DNA of 64,000 nt from Mallotus nudiflorus (lineage: Eukaryota > Streptophyta > Magnoliopsida > Malpighiales > Euphorbiaceae), in NCBI GenBank assembly GCA_947683625.1, contig CANTUR010000675.1:868001-932000 (forward strand). Direction: 5' to 3'. The stretch's first letter is position 1. Every line of letters begins with the position of its first letter. This document shows positions 44,571 through 54,352 of this stretch, piece after piece. The position numbers and the translations under genes were made by a program. Below the pieces are notes generated by a model, which saw only the letters and a program-made list of their open reading frames with translations, searched no databases and was not told the DNA's origin.

Positions 44571-46181
44571 GGGTCTAATTCTACATGTTTTAATTAAATA
44601 GTGATCTTAAATCTACAAATTATGAAAAAAAAAGGCTTAAATTAAGTGGGCTAAGTCTAAATTAATTAAATTGAGTTACGTGGGCCTATGTCTATTTAAC
44701 TAAATGGGCCTAAGGATATTTTTAATCTAAAATCTAATTTATTATAGGCCTAAAGGTATATTTTAATTAATTAAACCTAATTAATTATTAAATGAAATGA
44801 GCTAAAAGAAAATAACCTAAACTTAAATAAATAAATTAAGACTTAAAATGGGCTTAAGGCACTAAAAGCACATAAAAGTAATAAATAAGCCTAAAACAAA
44901 TAAAAACATAAAAAAATAATTAAATAAGATCAAACAAATAATTAAATTAATCCTTACTAAAACCCTAATTTTATTATCGCGCAACATAAATTAATCTACT
45001 TCCTCCATTGATTTTAAATAATTAACTAATTGAAACTTAGTTTTACTAACCAATTTAATCAAAATAAACATGCAACCACATACATATTTCACTACTCCCA
45101 CTACTGGGGCTATTACATTAATTCATAAAACAGTTAATAAAATAAAAATAAAGTAATAAATAAAATTAAATAAAAACCCTAGAAACTAAGTCTCTATGAG
45201 GCTTTATATATGGTTTTCCATGGACTTCTCATGAATTCATCCCTTCAACATGATCATCATGCGTTTTCCTCCATAATCACCATAAAAAATAATAATAAAA
45301 TAATGATTAATGAAAAAATTATAATAATAACTCGAAAGAATAAAAATAATCAATAATATCAAAAAGAAATAAAAAAATAGAATAAAAAGAAGATGATGAT
45401 GCTTATAAGTGATTTGGGGTACTCCTCAGATTTGTAATTCACCATTCTTAACAAGTCTTCGAATCTTCTTCTTCAAAAATTCTCCAAGAATCTTGAATTA
45501 ATTGATAAACCAAAAGGAATTTTTGTAGAAAAATAACTCCAAAAAAGAATTAAGAAAGCTCTTTTTAAGAATCAACAATGGATAAAAAAAATTTCATAAA
45601 CGCACAAAACCAAAAGTAAAATATATGTTGCTGCCTCATCTCTTTTCTTCTCCTTCGCTCCTTTTTTTTCCCAAATTTTCCCTTGTCATCCTCTTTATAT
45701 AAAAAAAAAAGAAAAACAAAAACCCTAGCTCAATTCTAACGTGATTCTAATTCCTAAAAATATAGGATTAATACTTAAAATCATATTTAGGAATTTTAGA
45801 CTAATTAGGATTAAGTTAAAAGTCTACAAAAAATTAAAAATAGAGATGAAAAAGTCCAATCCTGACCAGGATTGTGTAATTTTGATCGAAATTGGTGTAA
45901 TTCTGATCGGAATTACATAATTCTAATCGAAATTATGGAATTCTGATAGGTTTTTTTTTAACATTTAATTATAAAAAGACCCCTAGAAGAATTTAAGTTT
46001 GCAATTAGGTCCTAAAAAACATTGTAATTTAGTCCTTGAAAACACTAAACCTTCCTTTACAAGATACATTTAGACCCTTGGAATTTTAAAGCTTAAGTAT
46101 CGAGGACCTATTCATGATATTTTCATCATTAGAGTCCTCTATCGCATTCATAACTCATCATCCTAAAATTGGGTGTCTACA
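44571..46181 (-). repeat. Tat-type LTR, 3' truncated, inserted in EPRV-4
   Basis: The minus-sense start TGTAGACACCCAATTTTAG at 46181 is a typical Tat LTR end; the other LTR end is missing. The U3 has palindromes at 45857-45917: CAATCCT/AGGATTG around GACC, AATTT/AAATT around TGATCG, and TGTAATTC/GAATTACA around TGATCG. It is closer to the plus-sense fragment at 27221 than to the LTR at 40479. Confidence 0.75.
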
Positions 46182-46960
46182 GTTCTCTAAGAGAAAGGAT
46201 AAGGAAGAATCTTACTACAAGAAACCTTATAGAAAGACTTTTAAACAACTACAGGCTAATAAAGTTAAGAAAACCAATTTGAGAGATGTTACTTACTATA
46301 AGTGTGGCAAAAAGGAACATAACTTTAAATATTGTAAAGTCTCCAAAAAGCTCCATGAATTAGAATTAGAGGAAGCAACCTTGAATAAGCTCATCGCTCT
46401 ACTTATAGATACCTCTGAGTCTGAAACCAATTCCGTAAACATCCTAACTCCCTAAATTAATGAACTAGCCACTTCCTCCTCTTCTGATTCTAGTATAGAT
46501 TCTGATATAGAAACAAAGTAACCTAATATGCTCACTAGAGAACAAAACCTAATTTTAGATGTCATTCATCATATAAATGGCCTTGAGATTCAAAAAAATA
46601 TTTAGAACAGCTTAGGCAATCTCTAAAAAAGTAACCTAAACTTAAGTTACCTTCTACTAGTATAGGCATATATGACCTAACTACCATTCTAAATAGAAAG
46701 AAACTCAGTAAGAAACCATTAGGAAACATCCAAGAACTCCAACGAGAAATTAAAACCATAAAGTCTGAGATAAAGCAATTAAAAGAAAAATAGCAAAAGG
46801 ATTCTGAATTGATCTAATTTCTTATCACTAAACTACCTAAAGGCTTTAGTGATGATAATGACTCAAAGGATCTAAAGCCAGGATCCCTAGCTAACCTAAA
46901 TAAAGTTCCCCAAGATTTCCTCGGTGCTTTAAACCAAATCACCTCAAGAAAATATCTCAT
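46182..46960 (+). pseudogene. Capsid C-terminal part with damaged zinc knuckle (EPRV-4)
   Basis: A basic region followed by a knuckle whose first Cys is Tyr and whose Gly before His is Glu (YYKCGKKEHNFKYC, about 46291-46332), then an acidic Ser-rich tail. It aligns with EPRV-2 5510-6150. Stops at 46453 and later. Confidence 0.7.
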
Positions 46961-47440
46961 AAAGATCATCATTATTTTTAATAAAGATTTTAAATTGGAT
47001 ACCATAGCCCTATTTGATATAGGAGCTTATTTAAATTGCATAAAAACTGGCATAGTTCCACATCATTTTCAAGAACATACCATAGAAAAGCTTTCCTCTA
47101 CTAATAATTCCAAAATGCATATAGACGGTAAAACATAGGCTAGTATTTCTAATAATGGATTTCTTTTGAAAACTCTTTTTTTTCATTTCTAATATAAGTT
47201 AAATGGTGATTTTATGCACACCTTTCTTTAATTTAATAACTCGCTATTTAACCACCTATAACTCCATTGATTATAAAGATGAAAAAGTTCATATATCTTT
47301 TCCTTTTTTAGCTAAACCAAGAACCAAATCCCTAAACCTTATTAAAGCTCATTCTATTTATAAGAATGAAATCAATGATTTAATTAAGGGAAAAGAGACA
47401 GATTTGTATGATTTAAAGCAAAATGTGCATTTTTAAAAAA
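46961..47440 (+). pseudogene. Protease domain, active site changed (EPRV-4)
   Basis: The active-site loop reads Asp-Ile-Gly (47016-47024) where Thr or Ser is usual. The second-half region at 47203-47436 (VILCTPFFNLI) follows after a stop near 47135. The substitution differs from those in EPRV-2 and EPRV-3. Confidence 0.7.
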
Positions 47441-48889
47441 CTGAACAATAGTTAAAGTTTGATATAGAAAAATCAAAGATTTATGATTTTCATAATATTA
47501 TGATAAAAGAAGTCTGTTCTGATTTACCAAATGCTTTTTGGAAAGGAAAACAACATATTGTTGATTTGCCTTATGAGTCTAGATTTTATGAGAAAAACAT
47601 TTCTACTAAAGATAGACCAATTCAAATGAATGCTAAATTGGAACAGCATTGTAAAGAAGAAATCCAGGACTTGAACCCAAAGGATTAATCTCTAAGTCCA
47701 AGTCTCCATGGAGTTGTGCATCTTTCTATGTTAATAAAGCATCTAAAATAGAAAGAGGTACTCGAAGGCTTGTTATCAATTATAAACCTTTAAATAATGC
47801 TTTAAAGTGGATCTGATATCCCATTCTAAACAAAAAGGATCTTCTTCAAAAACTTCATTATGCATTTGTATTTTCAAAATTTGACATGAAATATGGATTT
47901 TGGCAAATACAAATTCATAAAGATCATTGATATAAAACTGCTTTCACTATCCCTTTTAGATAATATGAATGGAATGTCATGCCATTTGGTTTGAAAAATG
48001 CATCATTAAAATTTCAAAAAATTATGAATGATATATTCAATCCTTATTCTGAATTTTGCATTGTTTATATTGATGACGTGCTTATTTTTTGAAACTCCAT
48101 TGAACAACATTTCAAGCATTTAAAGACTTTCCTCTATATAGTTATACTAAATGGACTTGTCATATTTGCCAAGAAAATAGCTCTTTTCTAAACCAGAGTT
48201 AGATTCTTAGGACATTACATCTATTGTGGTAATAGAATTCCTATAGAAAGATCCTTAGAATTTGGTAGTAAATTCCTTGATAAGATTCTTGATAAAGTCC
48301 AACTACAAAGGTTCTTAGGAAGTCTAAATTATATTTTAAATTTTTTTCCTAATATAAATAGGATTTCTAAACTTTTGCATGATCTATTAAAGAAAAATCA
48401 GGCCCCTTGGACTAATGAGCTTACTAAAGCCAACCAATTTATTAAGAAACATATCCTTGAAATTCCCTGTCTATATCTTACTAATCCTAATCTTTTTAAG
48501 ATTGTCGAAACTGATGCTAGGAATCTAAGATATAGGGGCATCCTAAAAAAAGTTTCAGATGGCCGGAAGTAGTTATCCAGTACACTTCAGGTCACTGGAA
48601 TGATACACAGAAAAACTACTTCACCATTAAAAAAGAAATTCTTTCCATTGTCACATGCATTTTAAAGTTTCAATCTGATTTACTTAATTAAAAGGTTTTA
48701 CTTCACATTGATTATAAATCTGCTAAAGAAGTTTTGTAAAAAGATGTTTAAAATATTGCATCAAAATAAATTTTTGTAAAATGGAAAGCCATTTTAAGTA
48801 TTTTTTTTTATTTTGATATAGGATTGATTAAAGGAGATAAAAACTCTATACCAGATTTTCTAACTAGAGAATTTTTACAGAATAGATAA
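47441..48889 (+). pseudogene. Reverse transcriptase and RNase H, broken (EPRV-4)
   Basis: The RT N-terminus is readable at 47500-47688 and the palm at 47880-48130, with an intact Tyr-Ile-Asp-Asp box at 48066-48077. RNase H starts near 48490 and ends at TAA 48887-48889. Stops interrupt each piece (for example TGA at 48089). Confidence 0.75.
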
Positions 48890-49532
48890 ATATGCCTCAC
48901 AAAAAAAATAGAAAGATAAAGATAAAGTGGAAACACCTTCTAATCCTCCTCCTCTTTCTGCTGAAAAGCTTATAAAGTCATGGTTTGATATAGTTAACTA
49001 AGAACAAAATATAGTTGACTCTAATAAAGCATCTCAAATCCAACAATGGATTGATTCTATCTCCCAATCCCCTGAACTCCTTAAAGTAATACAAAGTACT
49101 CTTTAGCCTCCAACCATTATGCAAATAGATAGCAACAAAGGCATACTAGGTAAAGCTCCTTAAGCTATTTTTAAAACAAAGAAAGGAGATAGAACGCGCA
49201 TCCTCCTTAAGCTAAGTTTTGTTCACTTGCTTATTTTCTTGTTTATTTGATTCGTGAATAGTCACTTTGAATTTTAAGTTTAATTTGATTTTTGTGATTG
49301 TGGTGTTGAGTTGATTGAGCAATTTTTGCATAATTTGCATTAGTTTTATTAGAATTGAGATTTGGGGAATTTGAGTGGTAAAAGGCGAGTGGTGAGCTCA
49401 TAAAAGGGTAAAAGCCTTATTGAGTGAAACACGAGTGTGAGTGCCATTTAAATTGAGTAAAACATATAAGGGAGTGTTTGGTGAGATCTTTTTTATTGCT
49501 ACTAATAATTTCTTGTAGGAAAAATTAAAGCA

Positions 49533-50190
49533 ATGACTCAAGAAGGTGAAGAAGGAATGCCCGATCAAAAGATGTATATGAAATCCATGACCCAATTGTT
49601 TGACAAGTTGAGACTAGATTTGGTAAACCAAATTGGAGACTTGGCAGACCGAATAGACAAGATAGAGTCAAGTCATCATGGAGATGCTAGTACAATCAAT
49701 ACTAGAACCCGTGGGAGACATGAACAAGAGGATGACGAACAAACATCCAATTCAGGCAGAAACGGGCATACAAGAGTTGATAATAACTTGGGAAGCATTA
49801 AGATGAAAATTCTAAGCTTTCAAGGCAAAAGTGATGTCGAAGCCTATTCGGAATGGGAGAAAAAGGTGGAGTTCATCTTTGAGTGCCATCAATATTCTGA
49901 AGAAAAGAAGGTGAAGCTAGCTGTCGTAGAGTTTACTAATTATATACTTATTTGGTGGGATCAATTGGTGACTAGTAGAAGAAGGAACCATGATCAACCT
50001 ATTAAGACATGGGAGGAGATAAAGGCAATCATGCGCAAAAGGTTTGTTCCTACACACTATTATAGAGAATTGTATAATAAACTTTAAAACCTTGTGCAAG
50101 GATCTAAAAGTGTAGAGGAGTACCATCAAGCAATGGAGATAGCTATGATTAGAGCAAATATTGATGAAGACTATGAGGCAACAATGGTGA
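49533..50190 (+). pseudogene. Gypsy gag fragment
   Basis: An open frame at 49533-50087 begins MTQEGEEGMPDQKM. A charged N-terminus leads into a retrotransposon gag core (EKKVEFIFECHQYSEEKKVK, IWWDQLV), similar in order and motifs to the gag at 18523. A TAA at 50085 sits at an expected Gln codon, after which the core continues to about 50190 and stops. No zinc knuckle or pol follows. Confidence 0.8.
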
Positions 50191-50511
50191 GGCTTTTGCC
50201 CCACCTATAATAGAGATAGAATGCGCATCCTACTTTGAAATCGTTGCCCAAGATCGTCAAGATGAGGTTGTGAAGATGGAGCTAAACCCCTTGCTTATTA
50301 ATTTGAAGCAAGATACTTAGCTATTATAAAATGAACAATCACACAATGCTAAGTTTAATCTAACCTAGCACTTGTAATGAAAGGTAGAAGTGAAACAATT
50401 CAAGTAAACTTGCAAAGTTTCAAAAGAACAAAGTTTAAGGAAAAACCTCACTTTTAATTGATTAAAATTGTCAAAAATACATTCTTCAATTCGTCCATAA
50501 TATATGTAGCC

Positions 50512-50519
50512 CTTATATA
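50512..50519 (-). promoter_or_regulatory. TATA box of the minus-sense LTR
   Basis: TATATAAG on the minus strand within cctatataagggc, about 230 bases downstream (in LTR sense) of the W-box array. Confidence 0.6.
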
Positions 50520-50752
50520 GGCATGTAAACAACCTAACCCTTAAAGGAAAAGGTTTTCTTCCTTATTCCCAAACATGCATGTATAGGAAAATCCTTAATT
50601 AAGGAGATTTCCTTCAAAATAGGATAACTAATGACAACTCATCTTTGAAAAGTCAAAATTGATAACTCATTACAATTCATGACAACTAAGCAAAATGACA
50701 ACTCATGACAACTAAGCATTAAAGCATGCCATGTCACATGCCATGTCATATG

Positions 50753-50848
50753 TTGACCATTGACCCTTGACTTGCCATGTCATATGTTGACCATTGACCC
50801 TTGACTTTGACTTGTTGACTATTTGACTTTGACTTATTGACTTTGACT
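50753..50848. promoter_or_regulatory. W-box array: twelve TTGACY cores in 96 bp
   Basis: All twelve TTGAC motifs are followed by C or T, which is the WRKY-binding W-box core. They include tandem ttgactttgactt units and a duplicated block catatgttgaccattgaccc. A further TTGACT lies near 50903. The array is upstream of the LTR TATA box in LTR sense. Confidence 0.75.
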
Positions 50849-52090
50849 TGGAATATTCTTGAATCTTCTCACATCTTCTAGAATCTTCTTAAATCTTCCT
50901 TATTGACTCCAAAATAGGAAAATAACTCAAAATTTGTCCATATCAAGCTAATTAATTTTAGAATAGGAAATTAAGCTAATTAGCTTGAATTCTTCATATT
51001 TAGGCGTTGTTGATCCCTTTTAGGGTTCATATTAATTCTTCCCCTTCAAAAACCCTTTCTCAAAATGATTTTACTCATGTAACTATTCAACATAGTTCAT
51101 AGATTGTTTTATCACAATCAAAACTTCCATCTTCAAAATTTCTTATAAAGAATTCTATTCAAAATATTTTAACCATCGAAGATAGATTTTTCAATAAAGA
51201 TTATTTTCTTACTATGCAAAATCATTTTCCAAAAAATTGATTTTTTAAACCATGTGATCTTTCTAAACCCCAATAATATTATCAAACTATTTTGAAATAC
51301 AGTGGTTCTGCAGAATTCAAACATTTTTACTATAAAGGATACATATAGCCTTCTTATTCTACTTGAAAAATTCTCAACATCCTCCACCCTTCTAAATATG
51401 GACAAGAACTTTCTAAGCCAAAAGCCTTCCCTATTAACTTCAACTCAAAATTAGACTTTTGTCTTTCATTTTCCTATTGGGATTATGAACAACCATGGTT
51501 TAATTCTTGTCTTATCCAAACTACTTATTATACCCACACATGGCTATTTTTCCTAAGTGATCGTGCTGATATATCAAAATTCCCTACATGGTTCACTCGT
51601 TGGTGGAATAACTATGGTCTTATTCTTAATATCCTCCCTTTTGATATATGTCGAGGATACAATCTCTTCTCCACTCACTATAAACCTTCTCCCCTTAAGA
51701 AAAAATTTTCCCTTCGTTGCCTATATTGCTCAAAATTCTTTGTTCCTTAGGTTTCACAATGGTATCTTGACTTCTACACTCACAAAGGTATTACTATCCT
51801 CCAAAGGAAATTTAAAGTAAAATGGTAGACCTCTTATGAAGTCCCTCAAAAAATTTCCAAACAAGTAGTGTTTTATTGACTCAATCAGTATGGCTTTCTT
51901 AGCTTCTCTTGTGCCCAAACCGAGGCACAGTCTACCTTCTTGGCACAAAAATCTCATGTCAATGCTCTTCTCGCTGTTGTAAAAACAAAAGAAGAATATT
52001 TCAAAATAATGCAACAACTTATCCAGTCTAAAGATGTTTCTCCTTCACAGTCCCAGACCTCTCAAAATTTAAAACCCTTCATTGATTTGG

Positions 52091-52273
52091 GTAATGATAA
52101 TGAAGATGATTGTTTTGGGATTTTTCCTTCTATCAAGCCCACAGGCTTATAAAATCTTTTGTAATATTTTTTTTTTTACCGATGGGTTGAAAATCCTTTC
52201 AGGATGACCCATGCAAAAGTTAGGTCATTAAAAAAAAGTAAAAGTAAAAGTATTTAATTATTTTCTTTTCTAG
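52091..52273 (+). other. Putative viral intron in ORF2
   Basis: 183 bases from GTAATGATAATG to TTTTCTTTTCTAG, with a pyrimidine-rich acceptor. Removing it keeps the ORF2 frame (phase 1). EPRV-3 lacks exactly this segment. Confidence 0.6.
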
Positions 52274-52557
52274 GTCATCCCCTTAATAATACTCATTGGG
52301 ACTTGCTCGGACAACCATCAGGCAAATTTGACTTTTATGTCAAATATTCTGCTCCACCTACTACCTTCACCCCTTTCTCTTCCATTTTACCATAAGGTTG
52401 GGGACCCACTTTTCACTATCAAGATGAGCTCTCTCCAGAAAAAATAAGAAAGAGATAGATAAAGGAACACGATTGGTGTCAGGATTGCATCCACTCCACT
52501 CCTACTTGTCTCTGGCCTATCTTCCTCGTGATTCTAGGATTTTCTCCTTCTCATGCT

Positions 52558-52565
52558 TATTTAAA
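52558..52565 (+). promoter_or_regulatory. EPRV-4 TATA-like box
   Basis: TATTTAAA followed by aaggcctctcccc, matching EPRV-2 859-867. It lies inside the putative ORF2 exon 2. Confidence 0.6.
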
Positions 52566-52606
52566 AAGGCCTCTCCCCTTCTTGCAGCATATACAAGTTT
52601 TTAGGG

Positions 52607-52612
52607 AATAAA
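52607..52612 (+). terminator. EPRV-4 poly(A) signal candidate
   Basis: AATAAA about 45 bases after the TATA box, overlapping the stop codon of the putative ORF2 exon 2. The leader from here to 53122 has no supported gene. Confidence 0.5.
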
Positions 52613-53120
52613 GAAAATTTTAGAAAGAGATAACTCTTTTCGTTTAATATAGCTTTAAAAGTTGTATCTCTACAAAAGATATGGCATAGTTTTAATATAT
52701 TATTTTCCTTTACTATTTTCTGGATATAGAACTCTGTAACCTTCCTTTGCTATTTTCTTGAATTAGAACTCTGTAACCTTCCTCTTACTTGGAATATAAA
52801 GAGAAAACTTCTTATTCGTAAGTTTTCTATATTTCTTTAAAGTTTTATGTTTATCTTATCTTCTTTCTTTACAACTTTCTTTTAATTATCATTTCATATA
52901 TAGTTCTTAAGTAGCAGAACGTATGCTTTATGCTTGCCTAAGAAATTAGGATCCTGCACATCAAAAACTTTATGAAAACCCTACTGTATCTTGGTTCTAT
53001 AACCTCCGTGTCTAGCCTATGACTGGAGTGTAAGACTGGCACTATGATTTCATTTTGTCATCTCTGCATTCATACACGTGAACAGTACACCCTTTGATCC
53101 TTGGCACTTCCCTTTCCTTA

Positions 53121-53400
53121 TTTGGTATCAGTGCCAACTAGGGTTCAAGCCGCAGGGGAGGAAGGAAAAGGGAATGATGCAAGTGCATAGACCCTCAATA
53201 CAGAGCCTCCCATGTGGCACCCAATGTGGAGACGTTACTTGGGAGGTAACTTGGTGGCCACTTAAGTATAAAGTAGTGCCCCCTACAAACAAGATATCCT
53301 TTTGGGTATGGATGGAAAGTGCCTTATTTAGTATCAGAGCCAACTAGGGTTCAAGCCACGGGGGAGGAAGGAAAGGGGAATTATGCAAAGCATAGAGAAA
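53121..53400 (+). repeat. Tandem duplication containing the primer site
   Basis: About 60 bases beginning tt[g]gtatcag[a/t]gccaactagg, with caagccgcaggggaggaagg, recur about 206 bases later (53123 and 53329). The second copy has the exact TATCAGAGC core. Confidence 0.65.
53123..53134 (+). other. Primer-binding site at the EPRV-4 end
   Basis: TGGTATCAGTGC, one mismatch to the tRNA-iMet complement. Viral homology ends here; the following sequence differs from the EPRV-2 leader. Confidence 0.65.
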
Positions 53401-54352
53401 TTCATCTTCAATGGATAAGTCATGCCTCAAGCTACAAAAGAGTGACACTTGCACTTTTTTCTTTTTTCTTAGTTTAATCCTCTATTTTTTTGTATAACCA
53501 AGTCCTTTCTAAAGTTTATTTCGTTACAATTGAGTCCTAATCCATTTCTTTAATTTACTAATACTACTACTACTATTACTTCTACTACTAGTAGTAGTAT
53601 TAGTTTATTATACCCACATTTTTTTCCTCAAGCTTGAAAAAGGCAATTCATGAGATTGTCCACATTCAATATTAAGGACCGAAATTAAAAAATCCATAAT
53701 TAAGAAAGCTGCAACACCCTTAAAAACCAAAACCAAAAACTAGAAATAGTTATAAGGATTTACAAAGAATCGAACTTACAAAATTGAATATAAGAGGAAT
53801 TAATAAGAACCACAAGAAAATCAATTGTTATAGCTCAAGTTCCACTCCTTTCTTTTTAAATGCAAAATCAACATCATTGTTGAAATTTGAATGAAGAACA
53901 AGAGAGTAAAACATAATAACTAGCAAATGAATGAAGATGACAAAGTAGAATTAAGAAGAAAAAGAGATGATGAAAATTAAAGTGGTCCAGAATCACTCAC
54001 TTGTTCGTGTTCTCCTTCTGTCCTTTGTTCTTTTTTTATTAAATAAATGGATAAGTATTACCTTAAACCACTAAGATAGTGACTCCTACACTTTTTTAAA
54101 AATTTGATCCTCTAAATTTTTTACATATAATCAAATCTTTTCTAAAGTTTATTTCATTAAAATTAAGTCCTAATCCATTTATTTAATTTACTATTATTAT
54201 TTTATATAAATATTTTATTTATTGCTCATGTATTTGATTTAATTTATCTTTAATATATAATTTAAGGTTAATCCTAAGTACAAATGTGACACATTTGACT
54301 ATATTTATGTCAGCCTTGATGTCCAAAATCAAGAGGTTTCTAATCAGAGAAA
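53401..54352. other. AT-rich region with a dispersed repeat pair
   Basis: No gene. A segment of about 100 bases (tttctaaagtttatttcgtt, then gagtcctaatccatttctttaa) at 53466-53567 recurs diverged at 54105-54205. An ACT/AGT palindromic microsatellite lies at 53568-53602. Confidence 0.45.

Larger units (their letters stand above)
50290..51033 (-). repeat. Gypsy-type LTR, minus sense
   Basis: On the minus strand it begins near TGAACCCTAAAAGGGATC (51033). It carries a dense TTGACY array, then a TATATAAG box (50519-50512), then a leader-like end. The left boundary is uncertain. Confidence 0.55.
49186..51035. mobile_element. Composite gypsy fragment inserted in ORF2 of EPRV-4
   Basis: A plus-strand leader and gag (49190-50190) are joined to a minus-sense LTR (about 50290-51033). 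Viral ORF2 sequence stops at aaaggag (49186) and resumes at ttcttccccttcaaaaacc (51036). A near repeat gatagaa[c/t]gcgcatcct occurs at 49189 and 50213. The parts face opposite ways, so it is rearranged, not a simple insertion. Confidence 0.6.
48892..52610 (+). pseudogene. ORF2 with intron, split by a gypsy fragment (EPRV-4)
   Basis: The ATG at 48892 is two bases after the ORF1 stop. Exon 1 runs 48892-49185 and 51036-52090, interrupted by the gypsy fragment. It holds a Lys/Pro-rich N-terminus, an aromatic-rich middle and a FIDLG end. A GT-AG segment (52091-52273) follows. Exon 2 (52274-52610) then continues in the same frame with coding-like content (a THWDLLGQ stretch) and two in-frame stops (TAA, TAG) up to a TAA that overlaps the AATAAA signal. 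If unspliced, the frame instead ends at 52150 with an acidic tail. Spliced length would be about 560 codons. Function unknown; no viroplasmin motif recognised. Confidence 0.6.
43451..53134 (+). mobile_element. EPRV-4: one viral circumference, PBS to PBS, with insertions
   Basis: It starts in the primer-binding site at 43462 and ends at the next one at 53123. It holds leader, movement protein, capsid parts, protease, RT/RNase H, ORF2, promoter and 5' leader. Allowing for the Tat LTR and gypsy insertions and for deletions judged against EPRV-2, the viral unit is about 7.5 kb, a normal Caulimoviridae size. Capsid sequence between EPRV-2 equivalents of about 2890 and 5505 is missing where the Tat LTR sits. 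Confidence 0.78.

Noticed and set aside
48892..52610. Assigning ORF2 as a transactivator/viroplasmin
   Set aside because: Position fits, but I could not see the characteristic viroplasmin motif, so function is left open.
53568..53602. ACT/AGT palindrome as a regulatory hairpin
   Set aside because: It is best explained as a trinucleotide microsatellite that inverted on itself; no context supports function.
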